Both the position numbers and the translations under genes were made by a program. The notes below the pieces were generated by a model. The model was not told the origin of the DNA. It ran no database searches and worked only from the letters and a program-made list of their open reading frames with translations. A stretch of 64,000 nucleotides of DNA from Amphiduros pacificus. Its lineage: Eukaryota; Annelida; Polychaeta; Phyllodocida; Hesionidae. The DNA is taken from contig OX439012.1 of assembly GCA_949316495.1 (NCBI GenBank), positions 25,714,666 through 25,778,665 on the forward strand, in the 5' to 3' direction. Positions 1-9,367 of this stretch are shown in pieces (positions within the stretch are counted from its first letter, which is position 1; each line of letters opens with the position of its first letter).

Positions 1-295
1 ACCCTCACTATAAGTGCAATAACAGGTCTACAACACCCTCACTCTTGAGTGCAATAACGGGTCTACAACACCCTCACTCTTGAGTGCAATAACAGGTCTA
101 CAACACCCTCACTGTAAGTGCAATAACAGGTCTACAACACCCTCACTCTTGAGTGCAATAACAGGTCTACAACACCCTCACTCTTGAATGCAATAACAGG
201 TCTACAACACCCTCACTCTTGAGTGCAATGACAGGTCTACAACACCCTCACTCTTGAGTGCAATAACAGGTCTACAACACTGTCACTCTGAGGTC
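1..295. repeat. 35-bp minisatellite, about 8 copies, cut by window edge
   Basis: Near-identical 35-bp units carry 'ctcttgagtgcaataacagg'. Copies lie exactly 35 bp apart and differ by a few bases. Each unit holds 'aacag|gtctac', which has the shape of a splice donor on the + strand. By analogy with the other TTLL10 introns it may have been copied from the end of the preceding TTLL10 exon. That exon is outside the window, so this is inference. Confidence 0.9.
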
Positions 296-572
296 ATATA
301 ATAGACTGCAATCTTCCTTTTCAGTAACCTACCTGTAAATGTTACAGACCTTGTTTTACACATATTAACCATAAATAAAATGCACATTTAGATATTGCTC
401 TACAGAGAAAGAAAGTTGAAAGCGAGATAGATAGGAGTTTTTTTTCAATAGACAAGACATAGGGTAGAGTGTTTACAATGTGTTTCAGTGTATCTTCAGA
501 CCACCATAAAGTGTGTTTGTGATTTGAGACTAATATGAAATATGTTTATGATTCAAGTGATTGTGTTTTCAG
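296..572 (+). other. TTLL10: TTLL10 intron, 3' part
   Basis: AT-rich non-coding sequence between the 35-bp array and the first visible TTLL10 exon. It ends in a good acceptor, 'ttgtgttttcag', at 561-572. I see no other feature in it. Confidence 0.6.
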
Positions 573-689
573 ACCACCATGAAACAAATCATCTTGTACT
601 GCTTCAACAGTGTCCGGTACAAGCTCTACTGCAAGACTGGATACTTTGATCTGTACGGCCTGGACTTCATGATAGATGCTGACATGAAG
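573..689 (+). CDS. TTLL10: TTLL10-like exon A: part of the tubulin-tyrosine-ligase-like catalytic domain
   Basis: A 39-codon exon, phase 0 at both ends, between acceptor 'ttttcag' and donor 'aag|gtaggg'. It encodes TTMKQIILYCFNSVRYK followed by LYCKTGYFDLYGLDFMIDAD and MK. The GYFDLYGLDFMID stretch matches the conserved block of TTL-like ligases that comes just before the metal-binding E-x-N strand, and joining it in phase to 3407-3500 restores that block. TTLL enzymes are ATP-grasp ligases that add amino acids to tubulin or other proteins; TTLL10 is the polyglycylase branch. The last 51 nt of this exon, with its donor, have been amplified into the array that follows. The exon is intact. The call rests on remembered family alignment, not on a search. 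Confidence 0.85.
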
Positions 690-3039
690 GTAGGGATACT
701 TTGATCTGTACGGCCTGGAGGTCATGATAGATGCTGACGTGAAGGTAGGGATACTTTGATCTGTACAGCACCTGGACTTCATGATAGATGCTGACATGAA
801 GGTAGGGATACTTTGATCTGTACGGCCTGGAGGTCATGATAGATGCTGACATGAAGGTAGGGATACTTTGATCTGTACGGCCTGGACTTCATGATAGATG
901 CCGACATGAAGGTAGGGATACTTTGATCTGTATGGCCTGGACTTCATGATAGATGCCGACGTGAAGGTAGGGATACTTTGATCTGTACGGCCTGGAGGTC
1001 ATGATAGATGCTGACATGAAGGTAGAGATACTTTGATCTGTGTGGCCTGGAGGTCATGATAGATGCTGACATGAAGGTAGGGATACTTTGATCTGTACAG
1101 CCAGGACTTCATGATAGATGCCAACATGAATGTAGGGATACTTTGATCTGTACGGCCTGGACTTCATGATAGATGCTGACATGAAGGTAGGGATACTTTG
1201 ATCTGTACCGCCTGGACTTCATGATAGATGCTGACATGAAGGTAGGGATACTTTTATCTGTGTGGCCTGGACTTCATGATAGATGCTGACATGAAGGTAG
1301 GGATACTTTGATCTGTACCGCCTGGACTTCATGATAGATGCCGACATGAAGGTAGGGATACTTTGATCTGTACGGCCTGGAGGTCATGATAGATGCTGAC
1401 ATGAAGGTAGAGATACTTTGATCTGTGTGGCCTGGAGGTCATGATAGATGCTGACATGAAGGTAGAGATACTTTGATCTGTGTGGCCTGGAGGTCATGAT
1501 AGATGCTGACATGAAGGTAGAGATACTTTGATCTGTGTGGCCTGGAGGTCATGATAGATGCTGACATGAAGGTAGGGATACTTTGATCTGTACAGCACCT
1601 GGACTTCATGATAAATGCTGACGTGAAGGTAGGGATACTTTGATCTGTGTGGCCTGGAGGTCATGATAGATGCTGACATGAAGGTAGAGATACTTTGATC
1701 TGTGTGGCCTGGAGGTCATGATAGATGCTGACATGAAGGTAGGGATACCTTGATCTGTACGGCCAGGACTTCATGATAGATGCCGACATGAATGTAGGGA
1801 TACTTTGATCTGTACGGCCTGGACTTCATGATAGATGCTGACATGAAGGTAGGGATACTTTGATCTGTACGGCCTGGACTTCATGATAGATGCTGACATG
1901 AAGGTAGGGATACTTTGATCTGTACCGCCTGGACTTCATGATAGATGCCGACATGAAGGTAGGGATACTTTGATCTGTACGGCCAGGACTTCATGATCGA
2001 TGCTGACATGAAGGTAGGGATACTTTGATCTGTACCGCCTGGACTTCATGATAGATGCTGACATGAAGGTAGGGATACTTTGATCTGTACGGCCTGGACT
2101 TCATGATAGATGCTGACATGAAGGTAGGGATACTTTGATCTGTACCGCCTGGACTTCATGATAGATGCCGACATGAAGGTAGGGATACTTTGATCTGTAC
2201 GGCCTGGACTTCATGATAGATGCTGACATGAAGGTAGGGATACTTTGATCTGTACAGCCTGGACGTCATGATAGATGCTGACATGAAGGTAGGGATACTT
2301 TGATCTGTGTGGCCTGGAGGTCATGATAGATGCTGACATGAAGGTAGGGATACTTTGATCTGTGTGGCCTGGAGGTCATGATAGATGCTGACATGAAGGT
2401 AGGGATACTTTGATCTGTATGGCCTGGACTTCATGATAGATGCTGACATGAAGGTAGGGATACTTTGATCTATAGGACCTGGAGGTCATGATAGATGCCG
2501 ACATGAAGGTAGGGATACTTTGATCTGTACGGCCTGGACTTCATGATAGATGCTGACATGAAGGTAGGGATACTTTGATCTGTACAGCCTGGACGTCATG
2601 ATAGATGCTGACATGAAGGTAGGGATACTTTGATCTGTGTGGCCTGGAGGTCATGATAGATGCTGACATGAAGGTAGGGATACTTTGATCTGTGTGGCCT
2701 GGAGGTCATGATAGATGCTGACATGAAGGTAGGGATACTTTGATCTGTATGGCCTGGACTTCATGATAGATGCTGACATGAAGGTAGGGATACTTTGATC
2801 TGTACAGCCTGGACTTCATGATAGATGCTGACGTGAAGGTAGGGATACTTTGATCTATAGGACCTGGAGGTCATGATAGATGCCGACATGAAGGTAGGGA
2901 TACTTTGATCTGTACGGCCTGGAGGTCATGATAGATGCTGACATGAAGGTAGGGATACTTTGATCTATATGGCCTGGAGGTCATGATAGATGCTGACATG
3001 AAGGTAGGGATACTTTGATCTGTACGGCCTGGAGGTCAT
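639..3039 (+). repeat. 55-bp minisatellite made from TTLL10 exon A plus its splice donor, about 44 copies
   Basis: The unit is the last 51 nt of exon A (codons GYFDLYGLDFMIDADMK) plus the first four intron bases. Donor positions recur exactly 55 bp apart (689, 744 and so on). One variant with 'cagcacctgg' is 2 bp longer. Most units keep 'catgaag|gtaggg', so about 44 similar donors lie in a row. Use of a distal donor would add GTAGGGATACTTTGA, ending in a stop, so correct splicing must use the first donor. Because 55 is not a multiple of 3, open frames seen on the minus strand here are by-products. Confidence 0.95.
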
Positions 3040-3112
3040 GGTACCACACAATGACAAGTGTGACTGTATCATGAATGTAATCAATGTTATTTTTCTATCC
3101 ACTATTGGCCAC

Positions 3113-3332
3113 TGGCCGTGGCACAGTTGGTTAGAGCGCCAGCTTATTAACACCAGTTCCTCTGTGGTGATCCAAAGGTCGTGGGTTTGACCGGGTGGGT
3201 TGTCATGTCAAGGACCTGCGACATGGCAATTCAGTGAGGTAGCACTATATCTGCTACAAGTAGGTCTCATCATGAAAATGACTGAAATAATGTTCAAAGT
3301 GATGCAAAACCCCAAACAAGCAAACAAATCTA
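3113..3332 (+). mobile_element. tRNA-derived SINE in TTLL10 intron
   Basis: The head carries a pol III A box, 'tggcacagttggttagagcg', and a B-box-like 'gtgggtttgacc'. It is followed by a body with 'atgactgaaataatgttcaa' and a tail 'aaaccccaaacaagcaaac'. This is the usual layout of a tRNA head, conserved central/3' domain and simple tail seen in mollusc SINEs. A second copy of the head, in reverse, is at 43278-43365. Confidence 0.75.
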
Positions 3333-3406
3333 TCCACTATATAAAGTAAATATTTCATTTATATATGAAGCACATACGCCTTAATTTGACAGGATTTGTT
3401 TTGCAG

Positions 3407-3500
3407 ATTTATCTCATAGAAATCAATGTCAACCCAAGTCTGGCAACCAACTGTGAAGGCCTGAAGGAAGTTCTACCCGACATGGTGCATGAAACCCTGG
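3407..3500 (+). CDS. TTLL10: TTLL10-like exon B: catalytic E-x-N strand
   Basis: An exon of 94 nt (phase 0 in, phase 1 out) between acceptor 'tttgttttgcag' and donor 'ctgg|gtaggt'. It encodes IYLIEINVNPSLATNCEGLK followed by EVLPDMVHETL. The LIEINVNPSL strand holds the glutamate and asparagine that bind Mg-ATP in TTL-like ligases. The continuation NCEGLKEVLP..V.ETLDL is what separates TTLL10 from TTLL3/8 and the glutamylases, in my recollection of the vertebrate sequence. The split codon G|AT completes the D of ETLDL at the next exon. Confidence 0.9.
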
Positions 3501-3620
3501 GTAGGTGAAAATCTATATATAGATATGGTGCATGAAACCCTGGGTAGGTGAAAATATATATATATATGGGTGATTTTCTAAATAGACATGATGTGAGAAA
3601 CCCTTGGTTGGTGATCCTCA
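3482..3620 (+). repeat. 43-bp duplication of the exon B end and donor, 2 clear copies and a decayed third
   Basis: The 'atggtgcatgaaaccctggg' block with 'taggtgaaaat' after it occurs at 3482 and again at 3525, 43 bp apart. A diverged version, 'catgatgtgagaaaccctt' followed by 'ggttggtgat', begins at 3587. The first copy is the real exon/donor; the second carries the same donor within the intron. Confidence 0.85.
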
Positions 3621-3744
3621 TTTTAGACTTGGTAATATTTGAAATTTGTAGTGATCAGAATTTATTTCTACGATTATTGTTCATAGTTTTACGTTTTATA
3701 TTATACTTTTGCAAAATAGTTAAAACAATCTTTGAATTTTTCAG

Positions 3745-5108
3745 ATTTGTGCATAGAATGTTTTGAGAAGAGTCGTCGCAACCAGTCATTGTTGCCACTG
3801 CAAAGCCTGAAGAACTTTGACCTGTTGTTTGGTGGAAATGGAAGAGGAGGCAGTCGGTCTGGAACAGTGAGCCCCTCTCGCCAGCACAACACTCCCCTCA
3901 GAACAAGATCCTTGTCCCCAACCAGACCCACTGGTCACCTATCAACAGTCAAAGAGCTGAAGACCCAGACTATGACTCCGTTGGATAGGGCTGGGAAGCA
4001 GACTCCTGCTAGTGGCCATGTCAATGATGAGGCGTCTGATCATCAAACATCTTCTGCTTCTCAAAGCAAAGTAGCGAGACCAATAAAACCTACCACAACT
4101 CAAACTACACCAGTACCCACCTCTGTGGAGGAAACAAAGCGACCCGCTTCCAATGTGCAGGGGGGACAAGGTAAAAGTGCTTCAGGAACAGAGACCTTTA
4201 AGCTAAAAATGACTCACATAACCCCTCCTATGGTTTCTCAAGGGCCCTCTTTCTCAAGAACAAAGACACCAACATCATCTGTTAGGAAGTCACAAGATCT
4301 CAAACAAAGTGCCAATGCCAGACCATACAAAAGGGCTAATAGTAAAGTTAAGTCTGGCCTCAATAGGCATTCATTGTCTGGTGCTATTACCTCCCCAGAA
4401 CCCACAGAAACAGAAAACAAACAAACCTCACAACTGACATCTGGTGTGCAAACCAGGCAATCTACACCAGGCTCAGTTGCAAGAAAACCTTCAAACACAT
4501 TGACACCTGGTGATGAAAAAGTCAAAGAGACACCTAGTGGCCAAACAGTAGTACCAGGCAATAACAATAGTGATGGGGCAACACAGGGAAACGATATTCA
4601 ACCATCAGACGAAACCCAGAATGGAGAATCATCAAACTCTTTGATCACTCAAAATGCAAGTGCAGCAGACAGTTCAGTGAATTCCAGCAACCCAATAGTG
4701 TCCCTGAAAAGAAGTAAAGACAGCCAATCAGAAAAGAGACAATACGATGCTGCAGGACAAAGAATCAATGGCCGAACTGCTAGAGATCAACAATTAGCAT
4801 TGCTACTAATGAGAAATTCGCGTGTTAGTCAACAGGTGGCAACACCAGTTAGAAGATCAAGAGATAGTCAACAGGTGGCAACACCAGTTAGAAGATCAAG
4901 AGATAGCCAACAGGTGGCAACACCAGTTAGAAGATCAAGAGATGGCCAACAGGTGGCAACACCTGATAGGAGTTCTGATGATAGCCAACAAGTGGCAACA
5001 CCAGTTCAAGTCTCTTACACAAACCAGCCAGTAGTGGCATCGAGTAGGGTAACCTCATCTCTCAAATTACCCAAAGTCCCAAAAATCAATTCAGATCGGG
5101 GAAACTAA
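3745..5108 (+). CDS. TTLL10: TTLL10-like last exon: end of ligase domain and long disordered tail
   Basis: Begins after acceptor 'tttgaatttttcag' (phase 1 continuation) and runs open to TAA at 5106-5108, about 454 codons. The first 30 residues, DLCIECFEKSRRNQSLLPLQ then SLKNFDLLFGG, finish the TTL domain and fit the TTLL10 pattern ETLDL..E...KS...LPL.S...F.LL. The rest is Ser/Thr/Pro/Gln-rich with scattered Lys/Arg, no predicted fold and no membrane segment. It is probably an intrinsically disordered tail that binds substrate or microtubules. Near the end, five 13-residue repeats of SQQVATPVRRSRD type appear. An upstream in-frame ATG at 3732 lies in the intron and is not the start. Low-complexity tails are common in TTLL10-group proteins; the details here cannot be compared without an alignment. 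Confidence 0.88.
4827..5009 (+). repeat. Coding 39-bp tandem repeat, about 5 copies, in the TTLL10 tail
   Basis: Units of 39 bp encode 13 residues, SQQVATPVRRSRD. The first three are nearly identical; the last two drift to GQQVATPDRSSDD and SQQVATPVQVSYT. The period is a multiple of 3 and the frame is kept, as expected for selected coding sequence. Confidence 0.9.
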
Positions 5109-5685
5109 TACCACGACAAGTGCGCTTGCATATGGTAGGTCTGCATCGCATGTAAGCGCTCTTGTCTTGCACATTCCCACAAAACTCACAATTATTTAAA
5201 AGTTGAAAATTTGTTTAATAACAATTTATTCTTAAAATTTTCATAAGAACAATGAGCGGGGTGTGTGAAATTTTGTCATTCTGTATGTCCGCCTAACTTT
5301 AATCTTCTTTCAAATTACTGATCAAATTACTGGTCAAAGTAATGTGCATTTTGTTTGCACAAAAATATCATCTTTTCAAGATTTAAATGATCATTTCTGA
5401 ATCAATTTGCAGGCATTTCCAGAAAAGGTTGACAAACATTGCAAAAAGCAATGATCAACATAGCTCATAGGCAGTTGGCCTATGTTTTAAAAGGATCTTA
5501 TTAATTTTTAGTCTGATTTTGTTATCCATTCATTCAACTCCATGAAAATGGAGAAGATGTATGCATATTTAAAGGAAAAAAGATTTTAAATCCTCAACAA
5601 ATGATATCAAACAAATGCATTATATTTTATTGTTATAACATAAGTATTCTATTAAAAGCCAAGAATTTGCAGACCATGCCCTGGA
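5109..5685 (+). other. TTLL10 3' UTR or flank
   Basis: AT-rich sequence after the stop. No further open frame is seen. Possible poly(A) signals (AATAAA) for TTLL10 lie further on, at 6185-6190 and 6437-6442. Confidence 0.4.
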
Positions 5686-6095
5686 TAGAGTAGTACCTGC
5701 CCTGGATTGAGTACTGCCTAATATGGTCAGAGTTACTATTGTACCTACCCTGGATAAAGTAGTACCTACCCTGGATATAGTAATGCCTACCCTGGATAGA
5801 GAAGTGCCTACCCTGGATAGAGTTCTATGTTCCCTGGATAGAATAGTGCCTTCCCTTGTATATGGTAGTGCCTAATCAGGATTGCGGAGTGACAGTCCTT
5901 GATATAGTCGTGCCTATCCTGGATAGAGTAGTTCCTGTTCTGGAATGAGTTATACCTACCCTGGATAGAGTAGTTCCTGTCCTGGAATGAGTTATTCCTA
6001 CCCTGGATAGAGTAGTTCCTGTTATGGAATGAGTTATTCCTACCCTGGATAGAGTAGTTCCTGTCCTGGAATGAGTGGTCCCTGTCCTGGACAGA
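5686..6095. repeat. Compound minisatellite, ~22-bp subunits with a 45-bp dimer
   Basis: Degenerate 'ctaccctggatagagtagt' units occur throughout. In the right half a 45-bp dimer alternates 'gtcctggaatgagttattc' and 'ctaccctggatagagtagt'. It lies between the convergent 3' ends of TTLL10 and CLCN6. Open frames on the minus strand here come from the period being divisible by three. Confidence 0.85.
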
Positions 6096-6859
6096 GAAAT
6101 GTAAAATATGCCAGTTGTATTTAACTTGCCCCACTTTTGTGAATTCTTTTTCAATATTGAATGGGTCACCTAATATGTATTCAAAATAAAATATTTGTTA
6201 CACAGTATAACATTAGGAAATTGTTACCAGATATTTCATCAATTGGGCAAAACTAAATATATATTTACTCTCAAAGGCAGAATATATGGAAAGGGTTGAC
6301 ATGTATATTCTGTCAAAGCATAATATAAGGTCTTGAGAGGAAATGGGAGAAATCTTTCCAATACCTGTGTTTGTTATTTTGAATAGTCAGGTATTTTACA
6401 GTTCTGATGTATATGGTGAAACTAGGAGGTAAGCAGAATAAAACATCATGGATGGACACGTGAATAAATGCTCAATTATATTTTATTTACAGTTTAATTA
6501 TATTTTATACATTTTAATTAATTATAATAAAATTAATCAGGGATTAACTTCCAATGGCCAATACTGACAATCTCTAGACTGTGATCAATGTAATGTTTTC
6601 AATTTCAATTTTATAATAAGATTATACTTCAATGTTGCTATTTCCACTTTGCTGAAGTGGTAGTCGATTCTGTACCTAGGTTGAGGATGGCCTACCTCTG
6701 TTTAGCAGAGTATGATATGCCAAATAAATGTTAACAATTACTAGGAGTTTTTGTATTTTTCCTTATCTATTGCACTCTGTAACATTTCAGATGGTGAAAT
6801 GTATGAGAAGTTGAAATGTTTATATTGCACTGTGCCTTTGAGATCTAAGTTTCATCAGT
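6096..6859. other. Intergenic spacer between convergent TTLL10 and CLCN6
   Basis: AT-rich spacer with AATAAA on the + strand at 6185-6190 and 6437-6442. On the minus strand an AATAAA motif is present near 6481-6487 and could serve CLCN6. I see no coding exon that I would support. Confidence 0.4.
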
Positions 6860-7335
6860 GTGAAGTGTACAGTCAGGAAAACTGTGAGGTGCTTAGGTGA
6901 GTTCGTTTCAGCAGAGTTTAGAGTTAGGCAAACCTTGGGGTACCCAGGTGAATTCATATTCTCAAGAGTGTAGAGTTAGGCAAACTGTCAGGTGCTCAGG
7001 TGAGTTCCGTTTCTGCAGAGTATAGAGTTAGGCAAACTTTGAGGTGCTCATTTGAGCTCAATGTCTGAAGAATGTAGAGTTAGGCAAACTTTGAGGTGCT
7101 CATGTGAAATCAATATCTGCAGAGTGTAGAGTTGGGCAAACTTTGAGGTGCTCAGGTGAACTCAATGTCTGCAGAATGTAGAGTTAGACAAACTTTGAGG
7201 TACCTATGTGAAATCAATATCTGCAGAGTGTAGAGTTAGGCAAACTTTCAGGTACTCATGTGAGTTCAATATCTGCAGAGTGTAGAGTTAGGCAAACTTT
7301 CAGGTGCTCATCTGTCAGATTGTGTCGACTGATTA
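6860..7335 (-). repeat. 52-bp minisatellite containing the CLCN6 stop-codon region, about 8-9 copies
   Basis: Units such as 'tagagttaggcaaactttga' with 'ggtgctca' recur every 52 bp (7023, 7075, 7127). On the minus strand the first unit forms the last coding part and stop of CLCN6 (CACCTGAAAGTTTGCCTAAC then TCTACACTC). The remaining copies run on into the presumed 3' UTR and decay towards 6860. This array is copied from exon sequence of the terminal exon. Confidence 0.85.
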
Positions 7336-7345
7336 TACCAAGAAT
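7256..7345 (-). CDS. CLCN6: CLCN6-like terminal exon: end of CBS2 and C-terminus
   Basis: Read on the minus strand from acceptor 'ctatttcag', phase 0, the exon encodes ILGIISRHNLTDEHLKVCLT then LHSADIELT and stops with TGA at 7256-7258. ILGIISRHNLT lines up without a gap with the vertebrate CLCN6 ending IVGIITRHNLT, and the join NSQGQ|ILG falls exactly on the vertebrate NAVGE|IVG. The last ~17 residues lie in the 52-bp repeat, so the C-terminus may vary between alleles. CLC-6 is a late-endosomal 2Cl-/H+ exchanger; the CBS pair regulates gating and binds nucleotide. Confidence 0.85.
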   Translation of the reverse strand: MLGIISRHNLTDEHLKVCLTLHSADIELT

Positions 7346-7559
7346 CTGAAATAGATAAAAAAAATAAATATGTGTCACTGATAGATTTCATTATTAATAA
7401 AGAAATGTAACAGAACCATATTTATAATTCATGTTTTCAGTTACTTATGAATTAGCCGTCCTCTCACAATATAGACTATGAATTGAGTACCTGACAGGTC
7501 CTTCTACATTATGTGGTTTGGATTCCAGTTATTTCTACATTGTACAATTACAATACTGA

Positions 7560-9260
7560 CCTGTCCTTGGCTGTTAATGACCGATAGATGGCACTACTGA
7601 CCTGTCCTTGCCTGTTAATGACTGATAGATGGTGCTACTGACCTGTCCTTGCCTGTTAATGACCGGTAGATGGCGCTACTGACCTGTCCTTGCCTGTTAA
7701 TGACCGGTAGATGGCGCTACTGACCTGTCCTTGGCTGTTTATGACCAGTAGATGGCGCTACTGACTTGTCCTTGGCTGTTTATGACCGGTAGATGGTGCT
7801 ACTGACCTCTACTTGGCTGTTAAAGACCGATAGATGGCGCTACTGACCTGTCCTTGCCTGTTAATGACTGATAGATGGCGCTACTGACCTGTCCTTGCCT
7901 GTTAATGACTGATAGATGGTGCTACTGACCTGTCCTTGCCTGTTAATGACTGATAGATGGTGCTACTGACCTGTCCTTGGCTGTTTATGACCAGTAGATG
8001 GCGCTACTGACTTGTCCTTGGCTGTTTATGACCGGTAGATGGTGCTACTGACCTCTACTTGGCTGTTAAAGACCGATAGATGGCGCTACTGACCTGTCCT
8101 TGCCTGTTAATGACTGATAGATGGCGCTACTGACCTGTCCTTGCCTGTTAATGACTGATAGATGGTGCTACTGACCTGTTCTTGGCTGTTTATGACCGGT
8201 AGATGGCGCTACTGACCTGTCCTTGGCTGTTTATGACCGGTAGATGGCGCTACTGACCTGTCCTTGGCTGTTTATGACCGGTAGATGGTGCTACTGACCT
8301 GTCCTTGCCTGTTAATGACTGATAGATGGTGCTACTAACCTGTCCTTGGCTGTTTATGACTGATAGATGGCGCTACTGACCTGTCCTTGCCTGTTAATGA
8401 CTGATAGATGGCGCTACTGACCTGTCCTTGGCTGTTTATGACCGGTAGATGGCGCTACTGACCTGTCCTTGCCTGTTAATGACTGATGGATGGCGCTACT
8501 GACCTGTCCTTGCCTGTTCATGACTGATAGATGGCGCTACTGACCTGTCCTTGCCTGTTAATGACTGATAGATGGTGTTACTGACCTGTCCTTGGCTGTT
8601 AATGACCGGTAGATAGCGCTACTGACCTGTCCTTGGCTGTTTATGACCGGTAGATGGCGCTACTGACCTGTCCTTGCCTGTTAATGACTGATAGATGGTG
8701 CTACTGACCTGTCCTTGGCTGTTTATGACCGGTAGATGGCGCTACTGACCTGTCCTTGCCTGTTAATGACTGATAGATGGCGCTACTGACCTGTCCTTGC
8801 CTGTTCATGACTGATAGATGGCGCTACTGACATGTCCTTGGCTGTTAATGACCGGTAGATGGTGCTACTGACCTGTCCTTGGCTGTTTATGACTGATAGA
8901 TTGCGCTACTGACCTGTCCTTGCCTGTTAATGACCGGTAGATTGTGCTACTGACCTCTCCTTGGCTGTTAAAGACCGATAGATGGCGCTACTGACCTGTC
9001 CTTGCCTGTTCATGACTGATAGATGGCGCTACTGACATGTCCTTGGCTGTTAATGACCGGTAGATGGTGCTACTGACCTGTCCTTGGCTGTTTATGACTG
9101 ATAGATTGCGCTACTGACCTGTCCTTGCCTGTTAATGACCGGTAGATTGTGCTACTGACCTCTCCTTGGCTGTTAAAGACCGATAGATGGCGCTACTGAC
9201 CTGTCCTTGCCTGTTAATGACTGATAGATGGCACTACTGACCTGTCCTTGGCTGTTTATG
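7560..9260 (-). repeat. 41-bp minisatellite made from a CLCN6 exon end plus donor, about 41 copies
   Basis: On the minus strand each unit is GTCAGTAG plus 33 nt of exon sequence (GCCATCTACCGGTCATAAAC, AGCCAAGGACAG). That is, the codons HLPVINSQGQ and the first eight intron bases of the exon at 9242-9367. Copies differ at a few positions (cctg/gctg, gcg/gtg, accggt/actgat). The array fills nearly all of the last CLCN6 intron. Many units also contain a CTCF-like core, described separately. Confidence 0.95.
7745..8004 (+). promoter_or_regulatory. CTCF-like motifs inside the 41-bp array (best copies 7745-7758 and 7991-8004)
   Basis: The units with 'ccagtagatggcgc' match the vertebrate CTCF core CCASYAGRKGGCRC at all 14 positions. 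The commoner 'ccggtagatggcgc' units match at 13, and 'ctgatagatggcgc' units at about 11. Binding in this animal is inference. Confidence 0.4.
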
Positions 9261-9367
9261 ACCGGTAGATGGCGTAGTCCCATGCTACGGAACAACCTGA
9301 ACACCTGAGGCACTGGGGTGCTGGGCCCTATGGTGTACACACTGCTATTCATGTACCTGCTCACATC
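9242..9367 (-). CDS. CLCN6: CLCN6-like penultimate exon: CBS domain 2
   Basis: Minus-strand exon of 126 nt (42 codons, phase 0 at both ends) with acceptor 'gcttgtattgtag' and donor 'gacag|gtcagt'. It encodes DVSRYMNSSVYTIGPSTPVP then QVFRLFRSMGLRHLPVINSQ and GQ. The vertebrate CLCN6 segment DVTPYMNPSPFTVSPNTHVS/QVFNLFRTMGLRHLPVVNAV/GE aligns without a gap, which favours CLCN6 over CLCN7. CBS2 packs against CBS1 on the cytosolic face and transmits nucleotide or lipid signals to the pore. The next array downstream is made of this exon's 3' end. Confidence 0.92.

Noticed and set aside
1-3039. CRISPR-like direct repeats
   Set aside because: The units abut one another with no unique spacers, and the surrounding genes are animal genes with introns.
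639-3039. Minus-strand ORFs of 61-83 codons in the 55-bp array
   Set aside because: They are antisense copies of TTLL10 exon sequence; the 55-bp period shifts the frame each unit.
6791-6898. A plus-strand exon-like stretch, acceptor 'aacatttcag', open frame GEMYEKLKCLYCTVPLRSKF..., donor 'cttag|gtgagt'
   Set aside because: Its right half is a decayed copy of the 52-bp array derived from the CLCN6 terminal exon on the other strand, so the frame and donor are probably coincidental.
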